A DNA stretch of 57,516 bases, taken from contig DASUMP010000067.1 in the NCBI GenBank assembly GCA_036277635.1, positions 1-57,516 on the forward strand, given 5' to 3'. Numbering within the stretch: the first letter of the stretch is position 1; each line of letters begins with the position of its first letter. Of the stretch, positions 42,487 to 49,377 are shown in pieces. The notes beneath the pieces were generated by a model. That model was not told where the DNA came from. It searched no databases and worked only from the letters and a program-made list of their open reading frames with translations. Both the position numbers and the translations under genes were made by a program. Source of the stretch: DASUMP01 sp036277635 (GTDB taxonomy: Bacteria; Actinomycetota; Acidimicrobiia; IMCC26256; PALSA-610).

Positions 42487-42888
42487 ATGCGCTTCGATCT
42501 CCCGTCGCCCGATCTGCAGGAACAGCCCTACTGGGACGCGGCGCGTGAGGAACGGCTGCTCATCCGGCGGTGCGGAGCGTGCGGCGCGCACCACTTCTAC
42601 CCGCGGCCGTTCTGCCCCACGTGTTGGAGCACCGACGTCGCCTGGGTCGACGCGACGGGTCATGCCACGCTCTACACGTACTCGATCGTGCGCAGCAACG
42701 ATCTGCCGCCGTTCCCGGATCGCGTCCCGTACGTCGCGGCGGTCGTCGAGCTGTCCGAAGGTCCGCGCCTGATGACCAACATCGACGACTGCGACCTCGA
42801 TGCCCTCGAGATCGGCATGCCGTTGGAGGTCACGTTCCGGACGATCTCCGACGACGTGACGATCCCGGTGTTCCGTCCGCGGTCGTGA
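42487..42888 (+). CDS. DUF35 zinc-ribbon/OB-fold acyl-CoA-binding protein (first copy)
   Basis: A 133-residue DUF35 protein: helix QEQPYWDAAREERLLIRRC, a zinc ribbon CGACG...CPTC (Cys-x2-Cys pairs) and an OB fold starting VDATGHATLYTYSIVR and ending PVFRPR. DUF35 proteins pair with thiolase-like enzymes such as Ltp2 or MaoC-type hydratases such as ChsH1 and hold the acyl-CoA. It starts the module that includes a second DUF35 gene and an aldolase-like thiolase, so each DUF35 may serve a different enzyme. ATG 42487, nine bases from a -10 candidate. Confidence 0.88.
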   Translation: MRFDLPSPDLQEQPYWDAAREERLLIRRCGACGAHHFYPRPFCPTCWSTDVAWVDATGHATLYTYSIVRSNDLPPFPDRVPYVAAVVELSEGPRLMTNIDDCDLDALEIGMPLEVTFRTISDDVTIPVFRPRS

Positions 42889-42936
42889 ACGCGATAGCGG
42901 TGTCGGTGACGCGCGCTACGTTCGCCCCCGGACGCG

Positions 42937-43305
42937 GTGACCGTCGATCGGAACGAGGCGCTCGTGGTCGAACATGACTGGAACTTCCCGTTCGAAGGTC
43001 CGCTGCACGACGTGTTCCCGGCGCTGCACGATGCGCAGAGCTCGTGGCTCTCGCAGATCGACTCGTTGCACGCACCCGATCGCAAGACCCACGAGCTCAT
43101 CCGGATGGTCGTGACGGTGATGCTGCGCAACCCCGACGGCGTGCGCCGCCACGCGCAGCTCGCCGCCGAGGTCGGCGCCACGTGGGAAGAGGTGCTCGGC
43201 TCGATCATGCTCACGACCCCCGGTGGCGGGCTCCTGCCCGCGGTCGCTGCGATCCCGCATGCACGGGCCGGCTTCGAAGCCGCGGCCGAAGCGGAGTCGG
43301 ATTGA
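42937..43305 (+). CDS. Carboxymuconolactone decarboxylase/AhpD-like protein
   Basis: A 122-residue helical protein. DRKTHELIRMVVTVMLRNPD followed by GVRRHAQLAAEVGATWEEVL matches the CMD/AhpD fold, in which a His in the second helix is conserved. The CxxC redox pair of AhpD is missing (the site reads NPDGVRRH), so it is not a peroxidase partner; it may be a decarboxylase, an isomerase or a binding protein for an intermediate of the same module. GTG start 42937, 15 bases after a TACGTT -10 candidate. Confidence 0.8.
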   Translation: MTVDRNEALVVEHDWNFPFEGPLHDVFPALHDAQSSWLSQIDSLHAPDRKTHELIRMVVTVMLRNPDGVRRHAQLAAEVGATWEEVLGSIMLTTPGGGLLPAVAAIPHARAGFEAAAEAESD

Positions 43306-43360
43306 GGTCAGCGATGGTGGAGTCCGCGGTGGATCTGCGCACTTCCGCTGGGAGCGTGTG

Positions 43361-43795
43361 ATGACGATCGCCGATCCTCCGTTCCGCATCCTGCCGCGCG
43401 TCACTGATCGGAACCGGTTCTTCTGGACCGGCGGCGCGGAGGGCGAGCTGCGGTTCTTGCGCTGCCAGGACTGCGGGTACTACTTGCACCCGCCGCTGCC
43501 GCGCTGTCCGCAGTGTCGATCGAAGCGGGTCGCGCCCGAAGCGGTCTCCGGACGCGCCCGGCTCGCCACGTTCAGCATCAACCATCAGCCGTGGATGCCC
43601 GGGCCCGAGCTTCCGTATGTCGTGGCGATCGTGGAGATCGACGAGCAGCCGACGGTTCGACTCACGACGAACGTCGTGCACTGCGCGCACGACGAGATTC
43701 GCATCGGGATGGCGTTGCGCGTCGTGTTCGAGCACCACGAGGACCCCGACGGCGACGTGTGGCTCCCGCTGTTCGAGCCCGACCCGGAGGCATGA
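43361..43795 (+). CDS. DUF35 zinc-ribbon/OB-fold protein (second copy), aldolase partner
   Basis: A 144-residue DUF35 protein with zinc ribbon CQDCG...CPQC and an OB fold ending VWLPLFEPDPEA. The stop overlaps the ATG of the thiolase-like gene (ATGA), the same tight coupling that the Ltp2 aldolase and its ChsH2-type DUF35 partner show. It should form a complex with that enzyme and help bind the acyl-CoA. Start ATG 43361 is preceded by GGGAG at 43350-43354. Confidence 0.88.
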   Translation: MTIADPPFRILPRVTDRNRFFWTGGAEGELRFLRCQDCGYYLHPPLPRCPQCRSKRVAPEAVSGRARLATFSINHQPWMPGPELPYVVAIVEIDEQPTVRLTTNVVHCAHDEIRIGMALRVVFEHHEDPDGDVWLPLFEPDPEA

Positions 43796-45021
43796 ACGCG
43801 ATGGCGTTCGACGCGAACGAGATCATCGAACGGCGCGCGTGCATCAGCGGCGTCGGTCAGTCGGCGATCGGTCGCCGCCTGCACCGTGATCCGGTCGACC
43901 TCACCCTCGACGGCTGTCTCGCCGCGATCGACGACGCGGGCCTGTCCGTCGCCGACATCGACGGGGTCTCGACCTACCCGGGTCCGATGGAAGTGCCGCC
44001 CGGGTTCTCCGGAGCGGGCGCGTACGACGTCATCGACGCGTTGCGTCTGTCAGTCGGTTGGTACAACAGCGGGCTCGAGACGTCCGGACAGCTCGGCTCA
44101 GTGATCAACGCGTGCCTCGCGGTCGCGTCCGGACTCGCGAACCACGTGTTGTGCTTCCGCTCCGTCTACGAGGGCTCGGCCCAAGGCGACAAGGGGCGCT
44201 CGGCGGTGATGCCGGGTGGTGGTGGCGGCAATCGCTATCGGGCGAGCGGGTTCCAGGAATGGAACCTGCCGTTCTCGGCGCCGTCGGCCGCGATCTGGAT
44301 CGCGATGTTCGCCCAGCGACACTTCCACGAGTTCGGGACCACTCGCGAACAGCTCGCGTGGATCGCGCTGAACGGTCGGCGGAACGCGCAGGTGAACCCG
44401 AACGCCATCTATCGCGATCCCATGTCGCTCGACGACTATCTCGCGGCGCGCATGATCTCGACGCCGTTCTGCCTGTACGACTGCGACGTGCCGTGCGACG
44501 GGACGACGGCGGTCGTCGTGTCGCGACGGGAACACGCCCGTTCGTTGCGCAAGCCGCCGATCAGGATCGAGGCGGTGGGCGCGGCGGTGCGCGGTCGCCC
44601 GTCGTGGGACCAGTTCGACGACCTGTCGACCATGGCGAACCGCGACGCGGCGGCGCAGATGTGGACACGCACCGACCTGCGTCCGACGGATGTCGAGTTG
44701 CTCGAGGCCTACGACGGGTTCTCGTTCATCACGATGTCGTGGATCGAAGCACTCGGTTTCTGCGGCGTCGGTGAGTCGGGTCCGTTCGTCGACGGCGGTG
44801 AACGCATCGCTCGCGACGGCGGCGTCCTCCCGTTGAACACGCACGGCGGGCAGCTCTCGGCGGGTCGATTGCACGGCTATGGGTTCCTGCACGAAGCCTG
44901 CGTGCAGCTCTGGGGTGAAGCGGGCGACCGTCAGGTCACCGTCCCGCGCGTTCCTGAGATCGCGATCGCCGCCGCCGGCGGCGGCAACACGTGCGGCTGC
45001 CTCCTCCTCGTCCGCGACTGA
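43792..45021 (+). CDS. Ltp2-like thiolase-fold acyl-CoA aldolase
   Basis: A 409-residue thiolase-fold protein without a thiolase cysteine at the usual place: the N-terminal site reads LGSVINACLAVASGLA, where Cys is not in the nucleophile context, while LLEAYDGFSFITMSWIEALG and LPLNTHGGQLSAGRLHGYGF resemble Ltp2/Ltp aldolases that cleave carbon-carbon bonds next to a tertiary alcohol. These act with a DUF35 partner, which is the preceding gene. It would release propionyl-CoA or acetyl-CoA from a steroid-like hydroxyacyl-CoA. Overlaps the DUF35 stop by four bases. Aldolase over thiolase is a judgement from motifs. Confidence 0.82.
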   Translation: MNAMAFDANEIIERRACISGVGQSAIGRRLHRDPVDLTLDGCLAAIDDAGLSVADIDGVSTYPGPMEVPPGFSGAGAYDVIDALRLSVGWYNSGLETSGQLGSVINACLAVASGLANHVLCFRSVYEGSAQGDKGRSAVMPGGGGGNRYRASGFQEWNLPFSAPSAAIWIAMFAQRHFHEFGTTREQLAWIALNGRRNAQVNPNAIYRDPMSLDDYLAARMISTPFCLYDCDVPCDGTTAVVVSRREHARSLRKPPIRIEAVGAAVRGRPSWDQFDDLSTMANRDAAAQMWTRTDLRPTDVELLEAYDGFSFITMSWIEALGFCGVGESGPFVDGGERIARDGGVLPLNTHGGQLSAGRLHGYGFLHEACVQLWGEAGDRQVTVPRVPEIAIAAAGGGNTCGCLLLVRD

Positions 45022-45045
45022 CCTCGCGCCCACCGCGCACGTGCC

Positions 45046-45098
45046 CCGCTTTGTGCGGCTGACGTGTCGTCGCGTGACGCGTGGGGCGCACAAAGCGG
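45046..45098. repeat. Inverted repeat, left copy, beside DUF559 gene
   Basis: CCGCTTTGTGCG (45046-45057) and CGCACAAAGCGG (45087-45098) are perfect 12-base inverted arms around a 29-base loop. A near copy with the same core and the same loop length lies at 46166-46216 on the other side of the DUF559 gene. The tail beyond the right arm also matches (a ...GCGTCGTTG... stretch follows both). Confidence 0.8.
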
Positions 45099-45131
45099 TG
45101 AGCGCGTCGTTGCTGGAACGCGGGTCGGTCG

Positions 45132-46064
45132 TCACGCGGCGTCGGCGCGTACGAGTGCGTCGCGCACGGTCGCGACGACATAACCCGGACGGTGCTCGAC
45201 GTCGTCCCAGGTGAAGACGAGGAGCGGCCACCCGGCGAGGAGGAGCTGGTTGGCCCGGTTGGCGTCGGCCGCTCGTTGGGAGCGGCTCGCGTGGGCGACC
45301 GCGCCGTGCAGCTCGATCCCGACTCGTGCGTGGGGATACGCGAAGTCGAGACGCGCCCCGCGTCCGTCAGGCCGACGCACGACGACTTGCCGACGGGGCG
45401 GTGGCAGTGCGGCTCGGCCGATCAGTCGGAGGAACCGGCGCTCGAGCACCGACTCGGGGGTCGCCGTCCCCGCCGTTCGATCGCGGAGCGCAGCGTCGAG
45501 CGTCTGGACGCCGTTGCGCCCCGGCCGTCGCCGCGCAGCGAGGATGCGTCGCAGGTCGCTGACCTTGATCCGACGAGCGCGCACCAGCCCGTCGATGACA
45601 TCTTCGAGTTGCTCCCGGGTCAGGACGCCTGCGAGATCCATGACCGTTCGGACCAGGTTCGTGCAGGGGATGCCGCCGATCACGGTGACGTCGACACGGC
45701 GGAGGTCGCTCGACCGGTGGAGGATCGCGTCGACGTCGCGTGCGTGACCACGCGCGACGGTGAGCTCGATCGGCTCGGCGCGGAAGCCGTCGATCCGGTG
45801 CAGAGCGGCCGCGGCGCGATGCGAAGCCACGGCACCGGGGCCGGCGTGCCAGCACGCGGCGAGCAGGGTCTGCGAGTAGCTGATCGGCACTGCGGTCACG
45901 CGGAAGACCTGGCCCGGTAGCTGGTCGACGACGCCGCGTCGGAGTCGTGTGCGCAGCATCGCGTCGGTGACACCTCGATGACGCAGGTCCGCGCGTCGGA
46001 TCAGGCCGTAGGTGCGAGCGGCGAGCGAGTGGATCGTCGCATCGGTGTTGTCACGTGCGGTCAT
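45132..46064 (-). CDS. DUF559 endonuclease-fold protein with AbiEi-like N-terminal domain
   Basis: A 310-residue protein in two parts. Residues 1-150 are a winged helix-turn-helix region like the AbiEi antitoxin family (LAARTYGLIRRADLRHRGVT, VASHRAAAALHRIDGF). Residues about 205-310 are DUF559, a Vsr-like endonuclease fold: ESVLERRFLRL supplies a glutamate, LDFAYPHARVGIELHG the Asp...Glu pair and GWPLLVFTWDDV the last strand. No AbiEii toxin gene follows. Start ATG 46064 behind GGGGGAA. The gene lies alone between the 3' ends of two convergent catabolic genes, bracketed by the same inverted repeat on both sides, so it looks like a self-contained cassette. Its activity is unknown. Confidence 0.85.
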   Translation of the reverse strand: MTARDNTDATIHSLAARTYGLIRRADLRHRGVTDAMLRTRLRRGVVDQLPGQVFRVTAVPISYSQTLLAACWHAGPGAVASHRAAAALHRIDGFRAEPIELTVARGHARDVDAILHRSSDLRRVDVTVIGGIPCTNLVRTVMDLAGVLTREQLEDVIDGLVRARRIKVSDLRRILAARRRPGRNGVQTLDAALRDRTAGTATPESVLERRFLRLIGRAALPPPRRQVVVRRPDGRGARLDFAYPHARVGIELHGAVAHASRSQRAADANRANQLLLAGWPLLVFTWDDVEHRPGYVVATVRDALVRADAA

Positions 46065-46165
46065 CGAGCGTTCCCCCGATCGGTTCTGCAGAGGGGGGGA
46101 AGGACTGCTGGCCACGTTACGAGTGGGGTGCGACACCAACGCCGCTCGTCATTGCCCGTCCACAA

Positions 46166-46216
46166 CGCTTTGTGCGGTGAACACGTCGCCGGACGACGCA
46201 TCGATCGCACAAAGCG
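46166..46216. repeat. Inverted repeat, right copy, beside DUF559 gene
   Basis: CGCTTTGTGCG (46166-46176) and CGCACAAAGCG (46206-46216) are perfect arms around a 29-base loop, the same core and spacing as the left copy at 45046-45098. It lies 100 bases upstream of the DUF559 start. Promoter sequences may lie between the two. Confidence 0.8.
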
Positions 46217-46265
46217 ATTGATGCGTCGTTGGGTCAGGGGTGGGGGTCGTGCGGGGTCAGGGGAG

Positions 46266-47405
46266 TCAGGGGAGTCGGGGGAGGATGTGGGCGGCGAGGG
46301 TGGCGAGGTGGTGGTCGGCGGAGCCGAAGCGCACGGACTGCGAAAGCAGCCGCTTGAAGTAGAGGTGGATGTCGTGCTCCCACGTGAAGCCGATGCCGCC
46401 GAAGACCTGGATGGCCGTACCACCGAGCGCGGGCAAGGCGTCGGCGGTGAACGCCCGGGCGACCGTGGCCGCGCGGTGGGCTTCGACCGGATCGGCGGCG
46501 TCGGCGGCCCAGCACGCGTAGTAGGCGGCGGCCCGCCCGAGTTCGACGGCGCGCAGCATGTCGGCGCACAGGTGTTGGACGGCCTGGAACGACCCGATCG
46601 GTCGGTCGAACTGCACGCGCTCCTTCGCGTACTCGACGGCGAGCTCGAGCGCGCGTGCGGCGGCCCCGACCGCGTCGATCGCGTCGGCCACACCCATGCG
46701 GTCGAGCACGGTGCTCACGGTCGATCGGGCGACGCCGTCGTCGAGGGTGAGCGGCCACCCTCGGGCACCGGTGAGACGCACTGAAGCGTCGCCGCGCGTG
46801 CCGTCGACCGACGGCGTGGGAACGACGTCGACGCCGCCGTCGGACGTGTCGACCGCGAACAGGCCGAGGCCATCGGGGGTGCTCGCCGACACCACGAGCA
46901 GCCCGGCGTCGGCGCCGTCGGCGACGTGGGCCTTCTCACCGGTGAGGACCCAGCCGTCGCCGGTCGATCCGGCGCGCGTCGCCGGCTCGGTCCACGACCA
47001 GCGTCGGCCGGGCTCGAACAGCGCGACCGCGCCAACGGTGGCGCCCCGAGCGAGGTCGGGGAGGAGGAATGCGTGCTCGCGAGCGCCGCCCGCGAGTCGT
47101 ACGGCACTGACCGCGCCGATCGCGGACGCGACGTACGGCAGCGGACACACGGCGCGCCCCAGCTCTTCGAGGACGACGGCCGCGTCGACCATGCCCCGAC
47201 CCGCGCCGCCGTGCTCGTCGTCGACGAGCAGGCCGACGACGCCCATCTCGGCGAGTCCGTGCCAGACCGGGTCGTCGAGCGCGCGCGCCGCCGTCGTGGG
47301 ATCGAGGTGCGCGCGGACGTACGGGCTGATCGGTGCACGCTCGGCGAGGAAGCGACGGACCGACTCGCGCACGAGCTCGTGGTCGGCGGACAGCTCGAAG
47401 TCCAT
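46266..47405 (-). CDS. Acyl-CoA dehydrogenase
   Basis: A 379-residue acyl-CoA dehydrogenase. MDFELSADHELVRESVRRFL opens the usual N-terminal helices; RVQFDRPIGSFQAVQHLCAD and QVFGGIGFTWEHDIHLYFKR are FAD and CoA site blocks. It is divergent from the larger dehydrogenase at 47465, and the two share one promoter region with a single palindromic operator, so they are probably the two subunits of one alpha2beta2 enzyme. The ATG 47405 lies eleven bases after a minus-strand TACCGT. Its 3' end carries a 9-base tandem repeat running past the stop. Confidence 0.9.
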   Translation of the reverse strand: MDFELSADHELVRESVRRFLAERAPISPYVRAHLDPTTAARALDDPVWHGLAEMGVVGLLVDDEHGGAGRGMVDAAVVLEELGRAVCPLPYVASAIGAVSAVRLAGGAREHAFLLPDLARGATVGAVALFEPGRRWSWTEPATRAGSTGDGWVLTGEKAHVADGADAGLLVVSASTPDGLGLFAVDTSDGGVDVVPTPSVDGTRGDASVRLTGARGWPLTLDDGVARSTVSTVLDRMGVADAIDAVGAAARALELAVEYAKERVQFDRPIGSFQAVQHLCADMLRAVELGRAAAYYACWAADAADPVEAHRAATVARAFTADALPALGGTAIQVFGGIGFTWEHDIHLYFKRLLSQSVRFGSADHHLATLAAHILPRLP

Positions 47406-47416
47406 ACGGTCGGGCG

Positions 47417-47456
47417 ACGGTAGCGGATCTGACGTTCGTGTCAGGTCCGCTACCCT
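47417..47456. promoter_or_regulatory. Divergent promoter with central palindromic operator, copy 4
   Basis: CTGAC-GTTCGT-GTCAG (47429-47444) sits between a minus-strand TACCGT (47422-47417) and a plus-strand TACCCT (47451-47456), each six bases from the palindrome. A bound regulator would control both divergent dehydrogenase genes at once. The plus-strand GTG at 47465 is eight bases from its -10 box, so that mRNA is probably leaderless. Confidence 0.7.
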
Positions 47457-47464
47457 CCGCGCCC

Positions 47465-48658
47465 GTGCGACTCCAATACGGCCCCGCCGAGGAGCAGTTC
47501 CGGGCGGAGCTGGTGGCGTGGCTCGACGAACACTGCCCGCCGCGTCACGTCCTCGCGCAGCCGAAGCAGTCGAGTGCGCACCTGCCGGATTGGGCGCGCG
47601 ACTGGCAGCGCACGCTGTTCGACCACGGCTGGCTCGTCCCCGGATGGCCGCCCGAGCTCGGCGGGCGCAACGCCACCCCGGTCGAGCAGATGATCTACTT
47701 CGAAGAGATGAGTCGCCGGGAGATCCCGCGCAGCCTCAACCCACAAGGGCTCGGGATCATCGCCCCGTCACTGCACGACTACGGCACCGACGACCAGCGC
47801 GCCCGACTCCTCGTCCCCACCCTGCGGGGGGAGCTCGCGTGGTGCCTCGGAATGAGCGAGCCCGGAGCCGGCAGCGACCTCGCGTCGTTGCGCACGCGCG
47901 CCGTGCTGGAGGGCGACGAGTTCGTCGTCAACGGCCAGAAGGTGTGGACGTCGGGCGCCCACCACGCCGACTGGTGCCTGTGCTTCGTGCGGACGGATCC
48001 CGACGCGCCCAAGCACAAGGGGATCAGCGCGCTCATCATCGACATGCGCTCGCCCGGCATCGAGACCCGTCCGTTCCCGGAGCTGACCGACACCGCGTTC
48101 TGCGACTTCAACGAGGTGTTCTTCACCGACGTGCGCGTCCCTCGCGACCACCTGATCGGCCCGCTGCACGGTGGATGGCCGATCACGCAGGGTTCACTCG
48201 CGCACGAACGGGCGATGCTCTGGATCAACTATGCGTACGACATGCAGCGCGCGGTGAGCGCGCTGATCGACCTCGGTGACCGGCGCACCGCCGACGGCGG
48301 CCGACTCGGCGACGACCCGCGCTTTCGTGACGCGGTCGCGTCGTTCCATGTCGACGCGCAGGCGCTGCTCGCGATGGGGTATCGAGGCTTCGCGAAGTTC
48401 ACGAAGGGCAAGTCGTCGCCCGAGCACTCGTTGCTGAAGCTGTTCGGGAGCGAGTCGCTGCAGCGCTGCCTGCTCTACGGCGTGGAGGCGCTCGGGCTCG
48501 ATGGCCTCGACGACGAACGGCTCGGTCCGCAGATGTGGCGCGAGGGTTCGTGGGCGTTCCAGTACCTGCGATCGTTCGGCGGCACGATCCCTGGTGGCAC
48601 GAGCGAGATCCAACGCAACATCATCGCGGAGCGCGTGCTCGGACTCCCGCGCGCGTGA
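47465..48658 (+). CDS. Acyl-CoA dehydrogenase
   Basis: A 397-residue acyl-CoA dehydrogenase. MSEPGAGSDLASLRTRA, GQKVWTSGAHHADW, RTDPDAPKHKGISALIIDMR and GGTIPGGTSEIQRNIIAERV are the standard FAD and substrate blocks. It resembles the dehydrogenase at 7436-8614 in overall design and probably acts with the divergent 46266-47405 protein. GTG 47465 is the leaderless start behind TACCCT. The following gene (48697) has its own ribosome site 39 bases after the stop, so the genes form one transcription unit with the synthetase. Confidence 0.93.
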   Translation: MRLQYGPAEEQFRAELVAWLDEHCPPRHVLAQPKQSSAHLPDWARDWQRTLFDHGWLVPGWPPELGGRNATPVEQMIYFEEMSRREIPRSLNPQGLGIIAPSLHDYGTDDQRARLLVPTLRGELAWCLGMSEPGAGSDLASLRTRAVLEGDEFVVNGQKVWTSGAHHADWCLCFVRTDPDAPKHKGISALIIDMRSPGIETRPFPELTDTAFCDFNEVFFTDVRVPRDHLIGPLHGGWPITQGSLAHERAMLWINYAYDMQRAVSALIDLGDRRTADGGRLGDDPRFRDAVASFHVDAQALLAMGYRGFAKFTKGKSSPEHSLLKLFGSESLQRCLLYGVEALGLDGLDDERLGPQMWREGSWAFQYLRSFGGTIPGGTSEIQRNIIAERVLGLPRA

Positions 48659-48696
48659 CGCCGTCGCCACCGCCCGGCGGTGGAGGAGGAGCGACC

Positions 48697-49377
48697 GTGG
48701 ACCGCGTGCTCAGCGACGCCGAGATCGCGAAGATGCAGCTGCCGTTGTGGGAGCAGGCCAAGCGCGCCATCGACGCCGGTGACGGTGACGCCGCCAAGAC
48801 GCTGATCGATCGGGCGACCGCGCAGTGGGCCGGGCTCAAGGACTACTCGATCAACTGGATCGCGTCGTTGCTCACGTTCGTCGCCGACGAGCTCGGCGAG
48901 GAGGCCGTCGAGCGTGCGCTGCGCACGACCGGTGACACCTTCGTTCGCCCGCGTCGCGACACCGGCACCGAGTGGGGTTCGCTCCCGGCGGCGCAGCGCG
49001 CGAAGGTCATCGCGCGTTCGATGCTCGGGAACATGGGCGCGGTCGAGGTGAGCGAGGACGACGAGAAGATCGTGCTCGCCTTCCGCTGCGGCAGCGGGGG
49101 CAAGCTGATCGACGACGGCAGGTACGACGGCGACCACGCGTACCGCACTCTGCGGGAGCGCAGCGGGCGCACGTTCATGCGCGACGAGCTGCCTGTGTAC
49201 TGCGCGCACTGCTCCGTGAACAACGAGATCCAGCCCCTCGAGTGGGGTGGCGTGCCCACCAGCATCGAATACCCGCCCGAACGGCCGGGCGACCCGTGCG
49301 TACACCACGTGTACAAGGACCCCGACGCGATGCCCGCCGCGGTCTACGTGCGGATCGGGAAGCGTCCGCCCCGATGA
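48697..49377 (+). CDS. Conserved protein of unknown function, possible metal site
   Basis: A 226-residue protein I cannot assign to a named family. The N-terminal half is helical (EIAKMQLPLWEQAKRAIDAG, LKDYSINWIASLLTFVADEL). The C-terminal half contains FRCGSGGKL, YCAHCSVNNEIQPLEWGG and DPCVHHVYKDP, whose four Cys and two or three His residues could bind a metal. No signal peptide or membrane segment. GTG 48697 follows the strong site GGAGGAGG at 48682-48690. Its stop overlaps the ATG of the acyl-CoA synthetase, so it probably works on the same substrate. Confidence 0.75.
   Translation: MDRVLSDAEIAKMQLPLWEQAKRAIDAGDGDAAKTLIDRATAQWAGLKDYSINWIASLLTFVADELGEEAVERALRTTGDTFVRPRRDTGTEWGSLPAAQRAKVIARSMLGNMGAVEVSEDDEKIVLAFRCGSGGKLIDDGRYDGDHAYRTLRERSGRTFMRDELPVYCAHCSVNNEIQPLEWGGVPTSIEYPPERPGDPCVHHVYKDPDAMPAAVYVRIGKRPPR

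Noticed and set aside
46253..46284. 9-base tandem repeat (GGGAGTCAG-like) across the stop of the dehydrogenase at 46266
   Set aside because: Only about three imperfect units; it may cause slight length variation of the C-terminus but there is no sign of a phase-variable switch.
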